Shown here in pieces: positions 23,186 to 32,005 of a DNA stretch of 64,000 nt. Under the pieces are notes generated by a model. That model was not told the DNA's origin. It was given only the letters and a program-made list of their open reading frames with translations, and ran no database searches. Position 1 is the first letter of the stretch. Each line of letters begins with the position of its first letter. Source of the DNA: an uncultured Oscillospiraceae bacterium (GTDB taxonomy: Bacteria; Bacillota; Clostridia; Oscillospirales; Acutalibacteraceae); NCBI GenBank assembly GCA_900547445.1, contig URGJ01000001.1:124001-188000 (forward strand). The letters run 5' to 3'. The translations under genes were made by a program, and so were the position numbers.

Positions 23186-23917
23186 TTAAATAAAAAAGCA
23201 CACAACCAGCGGAATAAGCATTGCGGGGATATAGTTCATAACCTTAATTTTTGTAAGTCCCAGCATATTAAGCGCAAGGGCGATTATAAGCAGAGAGCCT
23301 ATAACCGACATATTCGCAATACCCGAATCTGTAAGCACAGGGGAGATTACCGCGGCTAAAAGGGTTATCGACCCCTCTAAAATTATTACCGGAAAGGCGG
23401 AAAGCATTACCCCGATGCCGAGGCTTGAGGTAAACGCCATAGCCGAAACGCAGTCGATTATAGATTTTGAGTAAAGTGTGGAGTTGTCCCCCGAAATACC
23501 GCTGTTTACAGAGCCTACTATTGACATCGCGCCCACGCAGAAAAGAAGTGTGGCGGTTACAAAGCCGTCGGCTATTTTGGTGTTGCCACCCTTTTTGTTA
23601 AAGCTTTTTTCAAGCCGATCGCCGAGGTTGTTTACCCGCTTGTCAAGGTCGATAAGCTCGCCTATGACCGCGCCCGCCGCAAGGGAGAGTATTATAATTA
23701 TTATGTTCGTATTTTCCTCAAAAAGTCCTGTAACGCCTATGTAAATAACGCAGAGCGCCATTCCGTTCATAAGGGTTTTGCGAACCCTTTCTGGAATACC
23801 CTTTTTAAAGAGCAGTCCCAAAAGACTGCCGAGTATAACAAGCACAAAATTTATGACCGCGCCGCTTAAAAACAAACGTCCTATCGGCGTTGCCGCCGCA
23901 TTATTTATAAAATCCAT
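23186..23917 (-). CDS. DUF554 family membrane protein
   Basis: 243 residues from ATG 23917, with GGGGTGA upstream; a longer in-frame start at 23986 is unsupported. Seven or so hydrophobic segments. Family features: the GRLFLSGAVINFVLVILGSLLG start, NGMALCVIYIGVTGL, and a Gly/Ser-rich FTSSLGIGVMLSAFPV segment. It resembles YdfK/YqgA-type DUF554 proteins, putative transporters of unknown substrate. Its TAA is part of the Shine-Dalgarno for the capA gene, so the two are coupled. Confidence 0.85.
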   Translation of the reverse strand: MDFINNAAATPIGRLFLSGAVINFVLVILGSLLGLLFKKGIPERVRKTLMNGMALCVIYIGVTGLFEENTNIIIIILSLAAGAVIGELIDLDKRVNNLGDRLEKSFNKKGGNTKIADGFVTATLLFCVGAMSIVGSVNSGISGDNSTLYSKSIIDCVSAMAFTSSLGIGVMLSAFPVIILEGSITLLAAVISPVLTDSGIANMSVIGSLLIIALALNMLGLTKIKVMNYIPAMLIPLVVCFFI

Positions 23918-24019
23918 TATTTCACCCCGAATACATACATTAATACTATATAACAAACCTGTCCGAAATGCAACAAAAATCGGCAAATACCATCAGGGTA
24001 ATTTTGCACAGAAAATCGG

Positions 24020-24155
24020 TTAGCAAAGGCTAATACATCTGCCGTTTAGCCGAAATTGCGAAAAATAGTTGACAAAACGGAGTATAATAAGTATTATATT
24101 ATTTAGTTAGCAAAAGCTAACCTTAATTTACAGTTTTCGGTTAGCCGTAGCTAAT
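24020..24155 (+). promoter_or_regulatory. feo promoter with three TTAGC-N4-GCTAA operators
   Basis: TTGACA (24069-24074), 17 bp, TATTAT (24092-24097). Operators: TTAGC-AAAG-GCTAA (24020-24033) upstream of the -35, GTTAGC-AAAA-GCTAAC (24106-24121) at the start site, GTTAGC-CGTA-GCTAAT (24140-24155) beside the Shine-Dalgarno. A DtxR-like iron regulator is the likely reader (inference). Confidence 0.85.
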
Positions 24156-24171
24156 CGGAGGAGGAAAATTT

Positions 24172-24381
24172 ATGCCGCTAACATACGCTGCCATCGGCGA
24201 GGAGCTTATTATCAAGAAAATAGGAGGCGGAGACGATTTAAAAAGACACCTTGAAAGCCTCGGCTTTGCAGTCGGCGGAGAGGTTCGTATCATAAACGTC
24301 ATAGGCGGAAATTTTATCGTAAGCGTAAAAGAAACACGGGTTGCGATAAGCCGCGAAACGGCGCAGAGGATAACAATTTAA
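24172..24381 (+). CDS. feoA: FeoA domain protein
   Basis: 69 residues. A small SH3-like FeoA protein, the cytoplasmic accessory of ferrous iron transporter FeoB: KRHLESLGFAVGGEVRIINVIGGNFIVSV corresponds to the MGh...G..h pattern. GGAGGAGG precedes ATG 24172. First of two feoA genes in the operon; it is the more divergent copy. Confidence 0.9.
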   Translation: MPLTYAAIGEELIIKKIGGGDDLKRHLESLGFAVGGEVRIINVIGGNFIVSVKETRVAISRETAQRITI

Positions 24382-24397
24382 TGAGGGGGGAAAATAA

Positions 24398-24619
24398 ATG
24401 AAAACCTTAAAGCAGGCCGCGGTCGGCGAAACCGTAAGGGTCATAAGGCTTAACGGAGCGGGTGCAGTAAAACGCAGAATTATGGATATGGGAATTACCA
24501 AGGGAGCGGAAATACATATCCGCAAAACCGCACCCTTAGGCGACCCGATTGAGGTTACCGTGCGCGGATATGAGCTGTCGCTCAGAAAAGCGGACGCCGA
24601 AATAATAGGGGTTGAATAA
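24398..24619 (+). CDS. feoA: FeoA domain protein (second copy)
   Basis: 73 residues. Typical FeoA: LKQAAVGETVRVIRLNGAG, RRIMDMGITKGAEIHIRK, APLGDPIEVTVRGYELSLRKADA. Preceded by GAGGGGGG. It is followed by a 62-bp gap holding a fourth operator site before feoB. Confidence 0.93.
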   Translation: MKTLKQAAVGETVRVIRLNGAGAVKRRIMDMGITKGAEIHIRKTAPLGDPIEVTVRGYELSLRKADAEIIGVE

Positions 24620-24646
24620 GGCAACCCCATATTTTTAGGCTATTAA

Positions 24647-24662
24647 GTTAGCATAAGCTAAC
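24647..24662 (+). promoter_or_regulatory. Internal GTTAGC-N4-GCTAAC operator before feoB
   Basis: GTTAGC-ATAA-GCTAAC, a perfect match to the operators at the feo promoter, 20 bp before feoB. It may allow separate or stronger repression of feoB. No clear promoter of its own was seen. Confidence 0.75.
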
Positions 24663-24681
24663 ACAATGAAAGGAAATTGAT

Positions 24682-27084
24682 ATGGATATAAAAATAGCTT
24701 TGGCGGGCAATCCAAACTGCGGAAAGACCACCCTTTTTAATGCACTCACAGGCTCAAATCAGTTTGTCGGCAACTGGCCCGGCGTTACAGTTGAGAAAAA
24801 GGAAGGTAAGCTTAAAGGCTTTGACGGCGTTACCATCGTGGATTTGCCGGGAATTTACTCCCTTTCGCCCTACACCCTCGAAGAGGTAGTGGCAAGAAAT
24901 TACCTTATAGAGCAGCAGCCCGATGTGATACTTAACGTAATAGACGGCACTAACCTTGAAAGAAACCTTTATCTCACAACCCAACTCGCCGAGCTTGGGA
25001 TTCCTTTGGTTATTGCGATAAATATGACCGACGTTGTAAGAAAAAACGGTGATAGAATCGATACTGCGGAGCTTTCAAGGCGGCTTAATTTAAAAATCGT
25101 TGAAATCTCGGCGCTTAAGGGTACGGGCATAGCCGAAGTCGCTCGGGCGGCGGTTGACGCTGCTAAGGAACAAAAGCCTACCCCGCCGCACACCTTTTCG
25201 GGACCTGTCGAACACGCCCTCGCCCATATTGAGGAGGCGGCTCTGCGCGCTTTTTCCGCCTCAAATCAGCGTTGGTACGCCGTTAAAATATTTGAGCGCG
25301 ACCAAAAGGTTTTAAAGCGCCTTAATATTGAGAAAAATGTGCTTATGCATATTGAAAGCGATATAAAGGCGGCGGAAAAGGAATGTGACGACGACGCGGA
25401 AAGCATAATCACCAACGAACGCTACATATATATCGCCTCTTTATTAAAGGGCTGTTACAGGAAAAAATCCGCAGGCAGGCTTACGGTATCCGATAAAATC
25501 GACAAGGTTGTTACCAACCGTTTTGCCGCACTGCCTATTTTCGCGGTGATAATGTTTTTGGTTTATTACATATCGGTTTCGACAGTCGGCGCGGTTGCGA
25601 CCGATTGGGCGAACGACGGCGTGTTCGGCGACGGCTGGCACCTTTTCGGGATAGGTACGAACAGCTATAACGAGGCTATGGACAGCTACGCCGCCGAGAA
25701 CATTTTTACAGCTGAGGTAAAAACCGCGGTCGAAAACGCCGCGGCGGTGGGAACGGTTGGTGCTCAAGAGTTAAAGGCGGCCGTAAATGACGGCAGCTTT
25801 GCCGATTTTGACGAGGCTTATTCCACCTATGCCGATTCCTTGTCAGAGTCGGGCTTTGATATTTCTGAAACGGTTGATAAGGCTCTTGAAGCAGAAGCTG
25901 TCCCGAAGGCCGAAAGCTACGGGGTGTGGATACCGGGTATCCCCGTGCTTGTCGAAAAGGGTCTTGACGCGCTTAACTGCGCCTTCCCGCTTAAAAGTCT
26001 TGTGCTTGACGGCATTGTCGGTGGCGTGGGGGCTGTGCTGGGCTTTGTGCCGCAAATGCTCGTGCTCTTTATTTTCCTTGCCTTTCTTGAAGCCTGCGGC
26101 TATATGGCGCGAATCGCCTTTGTGCTTGACAGGGTTTTCAGAAAATTCGGACTTTCGGGAAAATCATTTATACCTATGCTTATCGGCACGGGCTGCGGAG
26201 TACCGGGAATTATGGCGTCGCGCACCATTGAAAACGAGCGCGACCGCAGAATGACGGTTATGACCACCACCTTTATCCCCTGCGGCGCAAAGCTTCCGAT
26301 TATCGCGCTTATTTCGGCTTCGCTTTTCGGCGGCGCGTGGTGGGTAGCCCCCAGTGCCTACTTTGTGGGTATAGCGGCGGTTATCATTTCGGGAATAATT
26401 CTTAAAAAGACAAAAATGTTCTCGGGCGACCCCGCGCCCTTTGTAATGGAACTGCCCGCCTATCATATACCCACACTCGGAAATATCCTGCGTAGTATGT
26501 GGGAGAGGGCAAGCTCCTTTATAAGGAAGGCGGGAACAATTATTCTTTTAGCGTCAATAGTTATCTGGGCGGGGTCGAGCTTCGGCGTTACCGACGGACA
26601 TTTTGGATTTAGCACCGATACCGAGCTTGAAAACAGCCTTCTCGGAATAATCGGCGGCGCGGTCTGCAAAATTTTTGCGCCCTTGGGCTTCGGGACGATA
26701 AAGGCAACCGTCGCTACGGTTATGGGACTTGTCGCAAAGGAGGAGGTTGTCGGCGTGTTCGGCGTGCTTGATTTTGAGGGTATGACCCGCCTGTCTGCCT
26801 ATTCCTTCCTTATTTTCAATCTGCTCTGCGCCCCCTGCTTTGCCGCTATGGGCGCGATAAAACGTGAAATGAACAGCGGAAAATGGACCGCCTTTGCTAT
26901 CGGTTATCAGTGCGCCTTTGCATACGCCGTGTCGCTTATCTTTTATCAAATTGGCTCGGCGGTTTCTGGAAATATTAATGCTGTCGGGCTTATCTTTGCT
27001 TCGGCGGTTTTGGCGGTAATGCTTTACTTACTTTTAAGACCAGCGAAAAAAAACCGACCGGCTTCCGCAGATTTCGGCGGTTAA
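24682..27084 (+). CDS. feoB: Ferrous iron transport protein B
   Basis: 800 residues. GTP-gated Fe2+ permease. The N-terminal G domain has GNPNCGKT at 9-16, the DLPGIY G3 motif, NMTD (G4) and SALKG (G5). A helical GDI domain follows, and then a polytopic membrane region with two Gate motifs (GCGVPGIMASR and CAPCFAAMGAIKRE). An extracytoplasmic insertion of about 100 residues (roughly 310-410) rich in Ala/Asp/Glu lies between the first membrane helices. Expressed with feoA genes and the cysteine-rich protein. Confidence 0.97.
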   Translation: MDIKIALAGNPNCGKTTLFNALTGSNQFVGNWPGVTVEKKEGKLKGFDGVTIVDLPGIYSLSPYTLEEVVARNYLIEQQPDVILNVIDGTNLERNLYLTTQLAELGIPLVIAINMTDVVRKNGDRIDTAELSRRLNLKIVEISALKGTGIAEVARAAVDAAKEQKPTPPHTFSGPVEHALAHIEEAALRAFSASNQRWYAVKIFERDQKVLKRLNIEKNVLMHIESDIKAAEKECDDDAESIITNERYIYIASLLKGCYRKKSAGRLTVSDKIDKVVTNRFAALPIFAVIMFLVYYISVSTVGAVATDWANDGVFGDGWHLFGIGTNSYNEAMDSYAAENIFTAEVKTAVENAAAVGTVGAQELKAAVNDGSFADFDEAYSTYADSLSESGFDISETVDKALEAEAVPKAESYGVWIPGIPVLVEKGLDALNCAFPLKSLVLDGIVGGVGAVLGFVPQMLVLFIFLAFLEACGYMARIAFVLDRVFRKFGLSGKSFIPMLIGTGCGVPGIMASRTIENERDRRMTVMTTTFIPCGAKLPIIALISASLFGGAWWVAPSAYFVGIAAVIISGIILKKTKMFSGDPAPFVMELPAYHIPTLGNILRSMWERASSFIRKAGTIILLASIVIWAGSSFGVTDGHFGFSTDTELENSLLGIIGGAVCKIFAPLGFGTIKATVATVMGLVAKEEVVGVFGVLDFEGMTRLSAYSFLIFNLLCAPCFAAMGAIKREMNSGKWTAFAIGYQCAFAYAVSLIFYQIGSAVSGNINAVGLIFASAVLAVMLYLLLRPAKKNRPASADFGG

Positions 27085-27105
27085 AGCAAATTAGGAGGTA
27101 AATGT

Positions 27106-27282
27106 ATGATTTCGTGGCTCTATGAAAATATGGGCACAATAATTGTCGCGCTCGCGGTTTCAGCGGCAGCGGCGGCGATTATCATAAGAGCGGTTAAAAA
27201 CCGAAAAATCGGCAAAAGCTCCTGCGGCTGCGGCTGCAGCTGTTGCCCGATGGAGGGCAAATGCGGCGCGGATAAACATTAG
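27106..27282 (+). CDS. FeoB-associated Cys-rich membrane protein
   Basis: 58 residues, ATG 27106 with TTAGGAGG upstream. A single transmembrane helix (TIIVALAVSAAAAAIIIRAV), then a basic stretch and a cysteine-rich tail (SSCGCGCSCCPMEGKCG). This matches the small proteins regularly encoded after feoB in Clostridia, presumed to bind Fe2+ near the transporter. Role inferred from context. Confidence 0.88.
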   Translation: MISWLYENMGTIIVALAVSAAAAAIIIRAVKNRKIGKSSCGCGCSCCPMEGKCGADKH

Positions 27283-27337
27283 AGATTATACATAGCGCGC
27301 AAGTTCCCGCTTCCGATATCTAATGTCTAAAATCTGA

Positions 27338-27386
27338 TTGACAGCACACCGTAAAAAAGATATAATTTAAAAATGGGACGGTGTGA
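27338..27386 (+). promoter_or_regulatory. galT promoter flanked by an inverted repeat
   Basis: TTGACA (27338-27343), 17 bp, TATAAT (27361-27366). CACACCGT (27346-27353, in the spacer) and ACGGTGTG (27379-27386, at the ribosome site) are perfect inverted copies 25 bp apart, possible paired operator half-sites. Confidence 0.7.
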
Positions 27387-27389
27387 TAA

Positions 27390-28880
27390 ATGATTGATAA
27401 AAGTATAAAAAAGCTTGTCTGCTACGGAATGGAAAAAACTCTGTTCCCTGAGCGAGACAGAATTTATGTGACAAACCGTATTCTTGAAGTTTTAAATTTG
27501 GACGAATACGGCTGTGAGGAAGAATTTACCGACGTAAATCTTGAGGAAACCTTAAAGGAGCTTCTTGATTTTGCGGTGGAAAAGGGACTTATAGAAGACA
27601 GTATTGTCCATCGCGATTTGTTCGATACAAAGCTTATGGGCGCTATGATGCCCCGACCCTCCGAAGTTACCGATCGCTTTAATGAACTTTATAAGGAATC
27701 GCCTAAAGCGGCAACCGATTATTTTTACCGCCTTAGCTGTGACAGCGATTACATAAGGCGTTACCGCGTGGAAAAGGATATTAAATGGGTCACGGCGACC
27801 GAATACGGCGACCTTGACATTACAATAAATCTTTCAAAGCCCGAAAAAGACCCCAAGGCGATAGCCGCGGCAAAGAACGCGCCACAGGCAGGCTACCCTA
27901 AATGTATGCTCTGCCGCGAGTGCGAGGGCTACGCGGGCAGGCTTAACTTCCCCGCAAGGCAGAATCACAGGGTTATCCCGGTTAAAATCAACAACAGCGA
28001 CTGGTGCTTCCAGTATTCGCCCTACGTTTACTACAACGAGCATTGCATAGTATTTAACGCAAAGCATACGCCCATGGCGATAAACCGCGACACCTTTAAA
28101 AAGCTGCTCGACTTTGTAAAGCAGTTCCCGCATTACTTTGTCGGCTCAAACGCCGATTTACCGATTGTGGGCGGCTCTATTTTAAGCCACGACCATTTTC
28201 AGGGCGGCAATTACACCTTTGCTATGGCAAAGGCTAAGGTTGAATATCCCCTTTCCTTTGAGGGCTTTAATGATGTTGACGCAGGCATTTTAAAGTGGCC
28301 TATGTCGGTCATAAGGCTTTCTTCTCCCGATTCAGACAGGCTGATAGCACTTGCCGATAAGATTTTAAAGGCTTGGCGCGGGTATACCGACGAGTCGGCG
28401 TTCATATTCGCAGAGACTGACGGCGAGCCCCACAACACAATAACCCCTATTGCCCGCAAAAAGGGCGACCGCTTTGAGCTTGATTTGGTGCTTCGCAACA
28501 ATATAACCACACCCGAACAGCCCTTGGGCGTATATCACCCGCACAAGGAGCTGCACCACATTAAAAAGGAAAATATCGGGCTTATAGAGGTTATGGGGCT
28601 TGCTGTCCTTCCCGCCCGACTTAAAAACGAGATGGCATTGCTCCAAGACGCGATACTTGAAAACAAGGACATTAAAAATGACGAGGTGCTTTCAAAGCAC
28701 TATGACTGGGCAGAAGAAATTAGAGCCAAATATGACCTTATAACAAAGGAAAATATCGATAAAATTATTAAAGACGAAATCGGTCTCGTATTTGCAAAGG
28801 TGCTTGAGCACGCGGGAGTTTATAAGCGCACACCCGAGGGCATTTCCGCCTTTAAAAAATTTGCGGAGAGCGTAAAATAA
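27390..28880 (+). CDS. galT: UDP-glucose--hexose-1-phosphate uridylyltransferase, class II
   Basis: 496 residues. Exchanges UMP between UDP-glucose and galactose-1-phosphate (Leloir pathway). Sequence and length match the Firmicutes class II GalT, not the HIT-type E. coli enzyme: MIDKSIKKLVCYGMEK start, GYPKCMLCRECEGY, and GGSILSHDHFQGG containing catalytic His residues. galK and galM are not adjacent. The ATG of the next gene overlaps its stop by one base. Confidence 0.95.
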   Translation: MIDKSIKKLVCYGMEKTLFPERDRIYVTNRILEVLNLDEYGCEEEFTDVNLEETLKELLDFAVEKGLIEDSIVHRDLFDTKLMGAMMPRPSEVTDRFNELYKESPKAATDYFYRLSCDSDYIRRYRVEKDIKWVTATEYGDLDITINLSKPEKDPKAIAAAKNAPQAGYPKCMLCRECEGYAGRLNFPARQNHRVIPVKINNSDWCFQYSPYVYYNEHCIVFNAKHTPMAINRDTFKKLLDFVKQFPHYFVGSNADLPIVGGSILSHDHFQGGNYTFAMAKAKVEYPLSFEGFNDVDAGILKWPMSVIRLSSPDSDRLIALADKILKAWRGYTDESAFIFAETDGEPHNTITPIARKKGDRFELDLVLRNNITTPEQPLGVYHPHKELHHIKKENIGLIEVMGLAVLPARLKNEMALLQDAILENKDIKNDEVLSKHYDWAEEIRAKYDLITKENIDKIIKDEIGLVFAKVLEHAGVYKRTPEGISAFKKFAESVK

Positions 28881-29797
28881 TGTTTACAACCGTTTTTTCG
28901 CAGGTTATGATTCTTATGCTGATGATAGCGACAGGCTTTGTCGCGGCTAAGGCTAAAATAATGACCGCCGAGGGCGCGCGCTGCTGTACCGACATTGCAC
29001 TTATCATAGTTACTCCCTGCGTTATCATAAAATCGCTTATTCGCGAATACAGCAAAGAGATAATGAAATCCCTTGCCCTTGCGTTTATCATCACCCTGCT
29101 TGTTCAGGTGCTGATGATACTGTTAAGCTACATAATTCTTCATTCAAAGGACAAGGCAAGAGAGCGTGTACTGCGCTTCGGCACAATTTTTGCAAACTGC
29201 GGCTTTATGTCGCTTCCGCTCCAGCAGGTAATTTTAGGCGCTGACGGCACCCTCTACGGCTCGGCTTATATCATAATGTTCAACCTCGTTATTTGGAGCT
29301 ACGGCGTTTTCCTCACAAGCGGAGACAAAAGGTACATAAGCCCCAAAAAGCTGTTCATAAACCCGGGGATTATAGGTCTTGCAATAGGGCTTGTAATTTT
29401 CATTTTTTCTATTCCCGTACCTAAAATTCTATATTCCACAATCGACTATATTTCGGCATTGTATACCCCTTTACCGATGCTTATTATCGGCTATCACTTG
29501 GCGCAGAACAGTATTAAAACCGCCTTTAAGGATGCAAAGTGCCTGTTTGCGGTGTTGCTTAGAATGATAGTATATCCCCTTGCGGTACTCGGATTTCTGT
29601 ATATTTTAGGGGTCAGAGAAACTCTGCTTGTTTCTGTGATTATTTCGGTCAGCGCGCCTGTTGCGGCGATTACCACGATGTTCTCCTCAAAATACGGGGC
29701 GGACACACCGCTTTCGGTGGATATGGTCTCTTTAAGCACGGTAGCCGCGGCAGTAACTATGCCGCTTGTTATCACTTTGGCGCAGCTTTTGGCGTGA
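28880..29797 (+). CDS. AEC-family (auxin efflux carrier-like) transporter
   Basis: 305 residues, about ten hydrophobic helices in two five-helix repeats. Typical segments: FSQVMILMLMIATGFVAAKAKIMT, FGTIFANCGFMSLPLQQVILG, NPGIIGLAIGLVIF, APVAAITTMFSSKYG. Family members carry malate or other organic anions; substrate not predictable. It starts at the galT stop (TAATG), so it shares the galT transcript; whether it serves galactose metabolism is unclear. Confidence 0.88.
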   Translation: MFTTVFSQVMILMLMIATGFVAAKAKIMTAEGARCCTDIALIIVTPCVIIKSLIREYSKEIMKSLALAFIITLLVQVLMILLSYIILHSKDKARERVLRFGTIFANCGFMSLPLQQVILGADGTLYGSAYIIMFNLVIWSYGVFLTSGDKRYISPKKLFINPGIIGLAIGLVIFIFSIPVPKILYSTIDYISALYTPLPMLIIGYHLAQNSIKTAFKDAKCLFAVLLRMIVYPLAVLGFLYILGVRETLLVSVIISVSAPVAAITTMFSSKYGADTPLSVDMVSLSTVAAAVTMPLVITLAQLLA

Positions 29798-29811
29798 TTG
29801 TAAAAAAATAC

Positions 29812-29840
29812 TTGATTTTTGCCGCACGGTGTGTTATTAT
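29812..29840 (+). promoter_or_regulatory. rpmB promoter
   Basis: TTGATT (29812-29817), 17 bp, TATTAT (29835-29840), starting near 29847, about 50 nt before rpmB. Confidence 0.75.
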
Positions 29841-29895
29841 AAGTGTTGCTATGTGGTTCGGTCGGATGACCGACAGAAAGAAGGAGGTGCAGACC

Positions 29896-30084
29896 ATGGC
29901 TAAATGTGATATCTGCAATAAGGAAATTGCTTTCGGAATTAAGGTTTCCCATTCTCACAGACGTTCAAACAGAACCTGGAAGCCCAACGTTAAAAAGGTT
30001 AAAGCAATAGTAAACGGTTCTCCGCGTCGTATCAATGTTTGCACCCGCTGCTTGCGTTCGGGAAAGGTTACCAGAGCAATCTAA
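29896..30084 (+). CDS. rpmB: 50S ribosomal protein L28
   Basis: 62 residues from ATG 29896, with AAGGAGGT upstream. MAKCDICNKEIAFGIKVSHS, RRSNRTWKPN and CTRCLRSGKV are conserved. Both CxxC pairs are kept, so this is the zinc-binding (C+) form. An in-frame start at 29794 runs through the promoter and is not real. Single-gene transcript with its own promoter and terminator. Confidence 0.97.
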   Translation: MAKCDICNKEIAFGIKVSHSHRRSNRTWKPNVKKVKAIVNGSPRRINVCTRCLRSGKVTRAI

Positions 30085-30105
30085 AGTTTTAACTTGCAAA
30101 AATAA

Positions 30106-30132
30106 CCCTTAGCGGCTGCTAAGGGATTTTTT
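30106..30132 (+). terminator. rpmB terminator
   Basis: CCCTTAGC / GCTAAGGG hairpin with a 4-nt loop and six Ts. Confidence 0.88.
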
Positions 30133-30153
30133 GTATGTAAGAAGGTATTATCA

Positions 30154-30816
30154 ATGATAAAAGCGGTATTGTTTGATTTGGACGGCACGCTTGTAAACTC
30201 ACTTGCCGACCTTGCCGACAGCACCAATTTTGCCCTCAAAAAATTAGGCTTTCCCCCTCACGAAACCGAGGAGTACAAATACCTTGTGGGCGACGGAATA
30301 CCAAAGCTTATCGAGCGCGCCCTGCCCGAGGGTGAAAAGACCGAAGAAAATAAAAGCAAATGCCTTGAGCTTTTTATGGCGCGTTACAGGGAGCATTATT
30401 TTGATAAAACCGACGCATACGAAGGTATTAAGGAGTTGCTTTCCGAGCTTAAAAAACAGGGCTTAAAAATCGCCGTGATTTCAAACAAGGCGCAGGAGAT
30501 GGCGCAGAAGGTAACAGATAAGGTCTTCGGAGATATATTCGATACCGTCGCAGGCAAGCGCGAGGGCTACAAAACAAAGCCCGACCCCGCCTTAACCCTC
30601 GAGGTTATAAAGGAGCTCGGCGTCACGCCGGAGACTTCTGTGCTTATCGGAGATTCGGGAATGGATATGGCGGCGGCGGTAAACGCGAAAACGGCGGGTA
30701 TCGGCGTTCTTTGGGGCTTTAGAACTAAAGAAGAATTGCTCCGAAACGGCGCAAAATATATAGCAAGCACTCCCGCGCAAATTTTAAATATAATCAAGGA
30801 AATAAAAAATGACTAA
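30154..30816 (+). CDS. HAD-family hydrolase, phosphoglycolate phosphatase-like
   Basis: 220 residues. HAD motifs: LFDLDGTLVNSL (I), VISNKA (II), KTKPDP (III Lys), IGDSGMDMAAA (IV). A helical cap lies between I and II. It resembles Gph/PGP-type phosphatases that remove phosphoglycolate from DNA repair, but HAD substrate assignments from sequence are weak. It overlaps the MFS gene by 8 bp. Confidence 0.85.
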   Translation: MIKAVLFDLDGTLVNSLADLADSTNFALKKLGFPPHETEEYKYLVGDGIPKLIERALPEGEKTEENKSKCLELFMARYREHYFDKTDAYEGIKELLSELKKQGLKIAVISNKAQEMAQKVTDKVFGDIFDTVAGKREGYKTKPDPALTLEVIKELGVTPETSVLIGDSGMDMAAAVNAKTAGIGVLWGFRTKEELLRNGAKYIASTPAQILNIIKEIKND

Positions 30817-31984
30817 AAGAATTAGTTACACCTCTACGAAAATCGCCTCATACGCGGGTCTTTTCGTTCAGGCAATAGTCAATAATTTTCTGCCCATACT
30901 TTTTATAGCGCTTCAGGATGTCTATAAAATAGGCTATGAAAAATTAGGCAGACTTATAATGTTCAACTTCATAACCCAGCTTGTGACCGATATGCTTACC
31001 CCTAAAATCGTTGGGGTTTTGGGTTACAGAAAAACTGCCTTTATGTGTCAGGGCTTTGCGGCGCTGGGGCTCTCTTTGCTCTCCTTTTTGCCGCGTATAA
31101 TGCCCAACCCGTATGTCGGAATTGTGATTTCGGTTATGGTTTACGCCTTCGCAAGCGGGCTTATGGAGGTTATATTAAGCCCGTTGGTAGAAATGCTGCC
31201 GACAAAGAACAAGAGCGGAAATATGTCTATACTTCATTCCTTTTACTGTTGGGGTCAGGCGGTAACCGCCCTTGTAACAACCTTTTTAGTAAGCCTTTTC
31301 GGGTACGCAAACTGGATGTTTATACCCATTATCTGGGCAATAGTACCTTTTATTAATATGTTCAGCTTCTTAAAAGTGCCGATTATTGAGCCAGAACCCG
31401 AGAGAAAGAGCGACAGCCTTAAAAAGCTTTTAAGCTCTCCGCTTTTTCGTTGCTTTATGGTTATGATGCTCTGCGCGGGCGCAAGCGAAATTGCAATGGC
31501 GGAATGGGCTTCAATGTTCGCGCAAAAGGCTCTCGGAGTTTCAAAGGTGATAGGAGACTTAGCGGGACCCTGTGCCTTTGCGATATTTATGGGAACAGGG
31601 CGCGTGCTTTACGCAAGGTTTGCCGAAAGGGTTTCTTTCCGCAAGACGGTTATAGCATTAAGCGCGCTTTGCGCCGCCTGCTATTTAACGGCGGCGTTCG
31701 TAAATATCCCGCTTTTAGCCCTTATATCCTGCGCTCTTTGTGGCTTTACGGTAAGCGTCATGTGGCCGGGTACCTATTCCGCGGGAGCAAGAGCCTTTCC
31801 CCGCGGGGACGCGGTTATGTTCAGCGTTTTCGCTATGTGCGGCGACCTCGGCTGCTGCTTAGGACCTTGGATGTTGGGTATTATCGCCGATATAAAAAGC
31901 CTGCACACGGGCTTTGCGGTGACCGCCCTTTTCCCCGTAATTATGCTTATTACCGCGATTTTCTTCTTTAAGGAAGATAAATAA
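30809..31984 (+). CDS. Major facilitator superfamily transporter
   Basis: 391 residues with about twelve hydrophobic helices (FVQAIVNNFLPILFIALQ, VGIVISVMVYAFASGLMEVIL, and so on). The central loop (EPEPERKSDSLKKLL) separates two six-helix halves. The pattern resembles FucP/sugar-type MFS permeases, but substrate is unknown. Translationally coupled to the HAD phosphatase gene by 8 bp, and followed 21 bp later by the deaminase gene. Confidence 0.85.
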   Translation: MTKRISYTSTKIASYAGLFVQAIVNNFLPILFIALQDVYKIGYEKLGRLIMFNFITQLVTDMLTPKIVGVLGYRKTAFMCQGFAALGLSLLSFLPRIMPNPYVGIVISVMVYAFASGLMEVILSPLVEMLPTKNKSGNMSILHSFYCWGQAVTALVTTFLVSLFGYANWMFIPIIWAIVPFINMFSFLKVPIIEPEPERKSDSLKKLLSSPLFRCFMVMMLCAGASEIAMAEWASMFAQKALGVSKVIGDLAGPCAFAIFMGTGRVLYARFAERVSFRKTVIALSALCAACYLTAAFVNIPLLALISCALCGFTVSVMWPGTYSAGARAFPRGDAVMFSVFAMCGDLGCCLGPWMLGIIADIKSLHTGFAVTALFPVIMLITAIFFFKEDK

Positions 31985-32005
31985 CAAATACAGGAGGCGT
32001 TTTAG

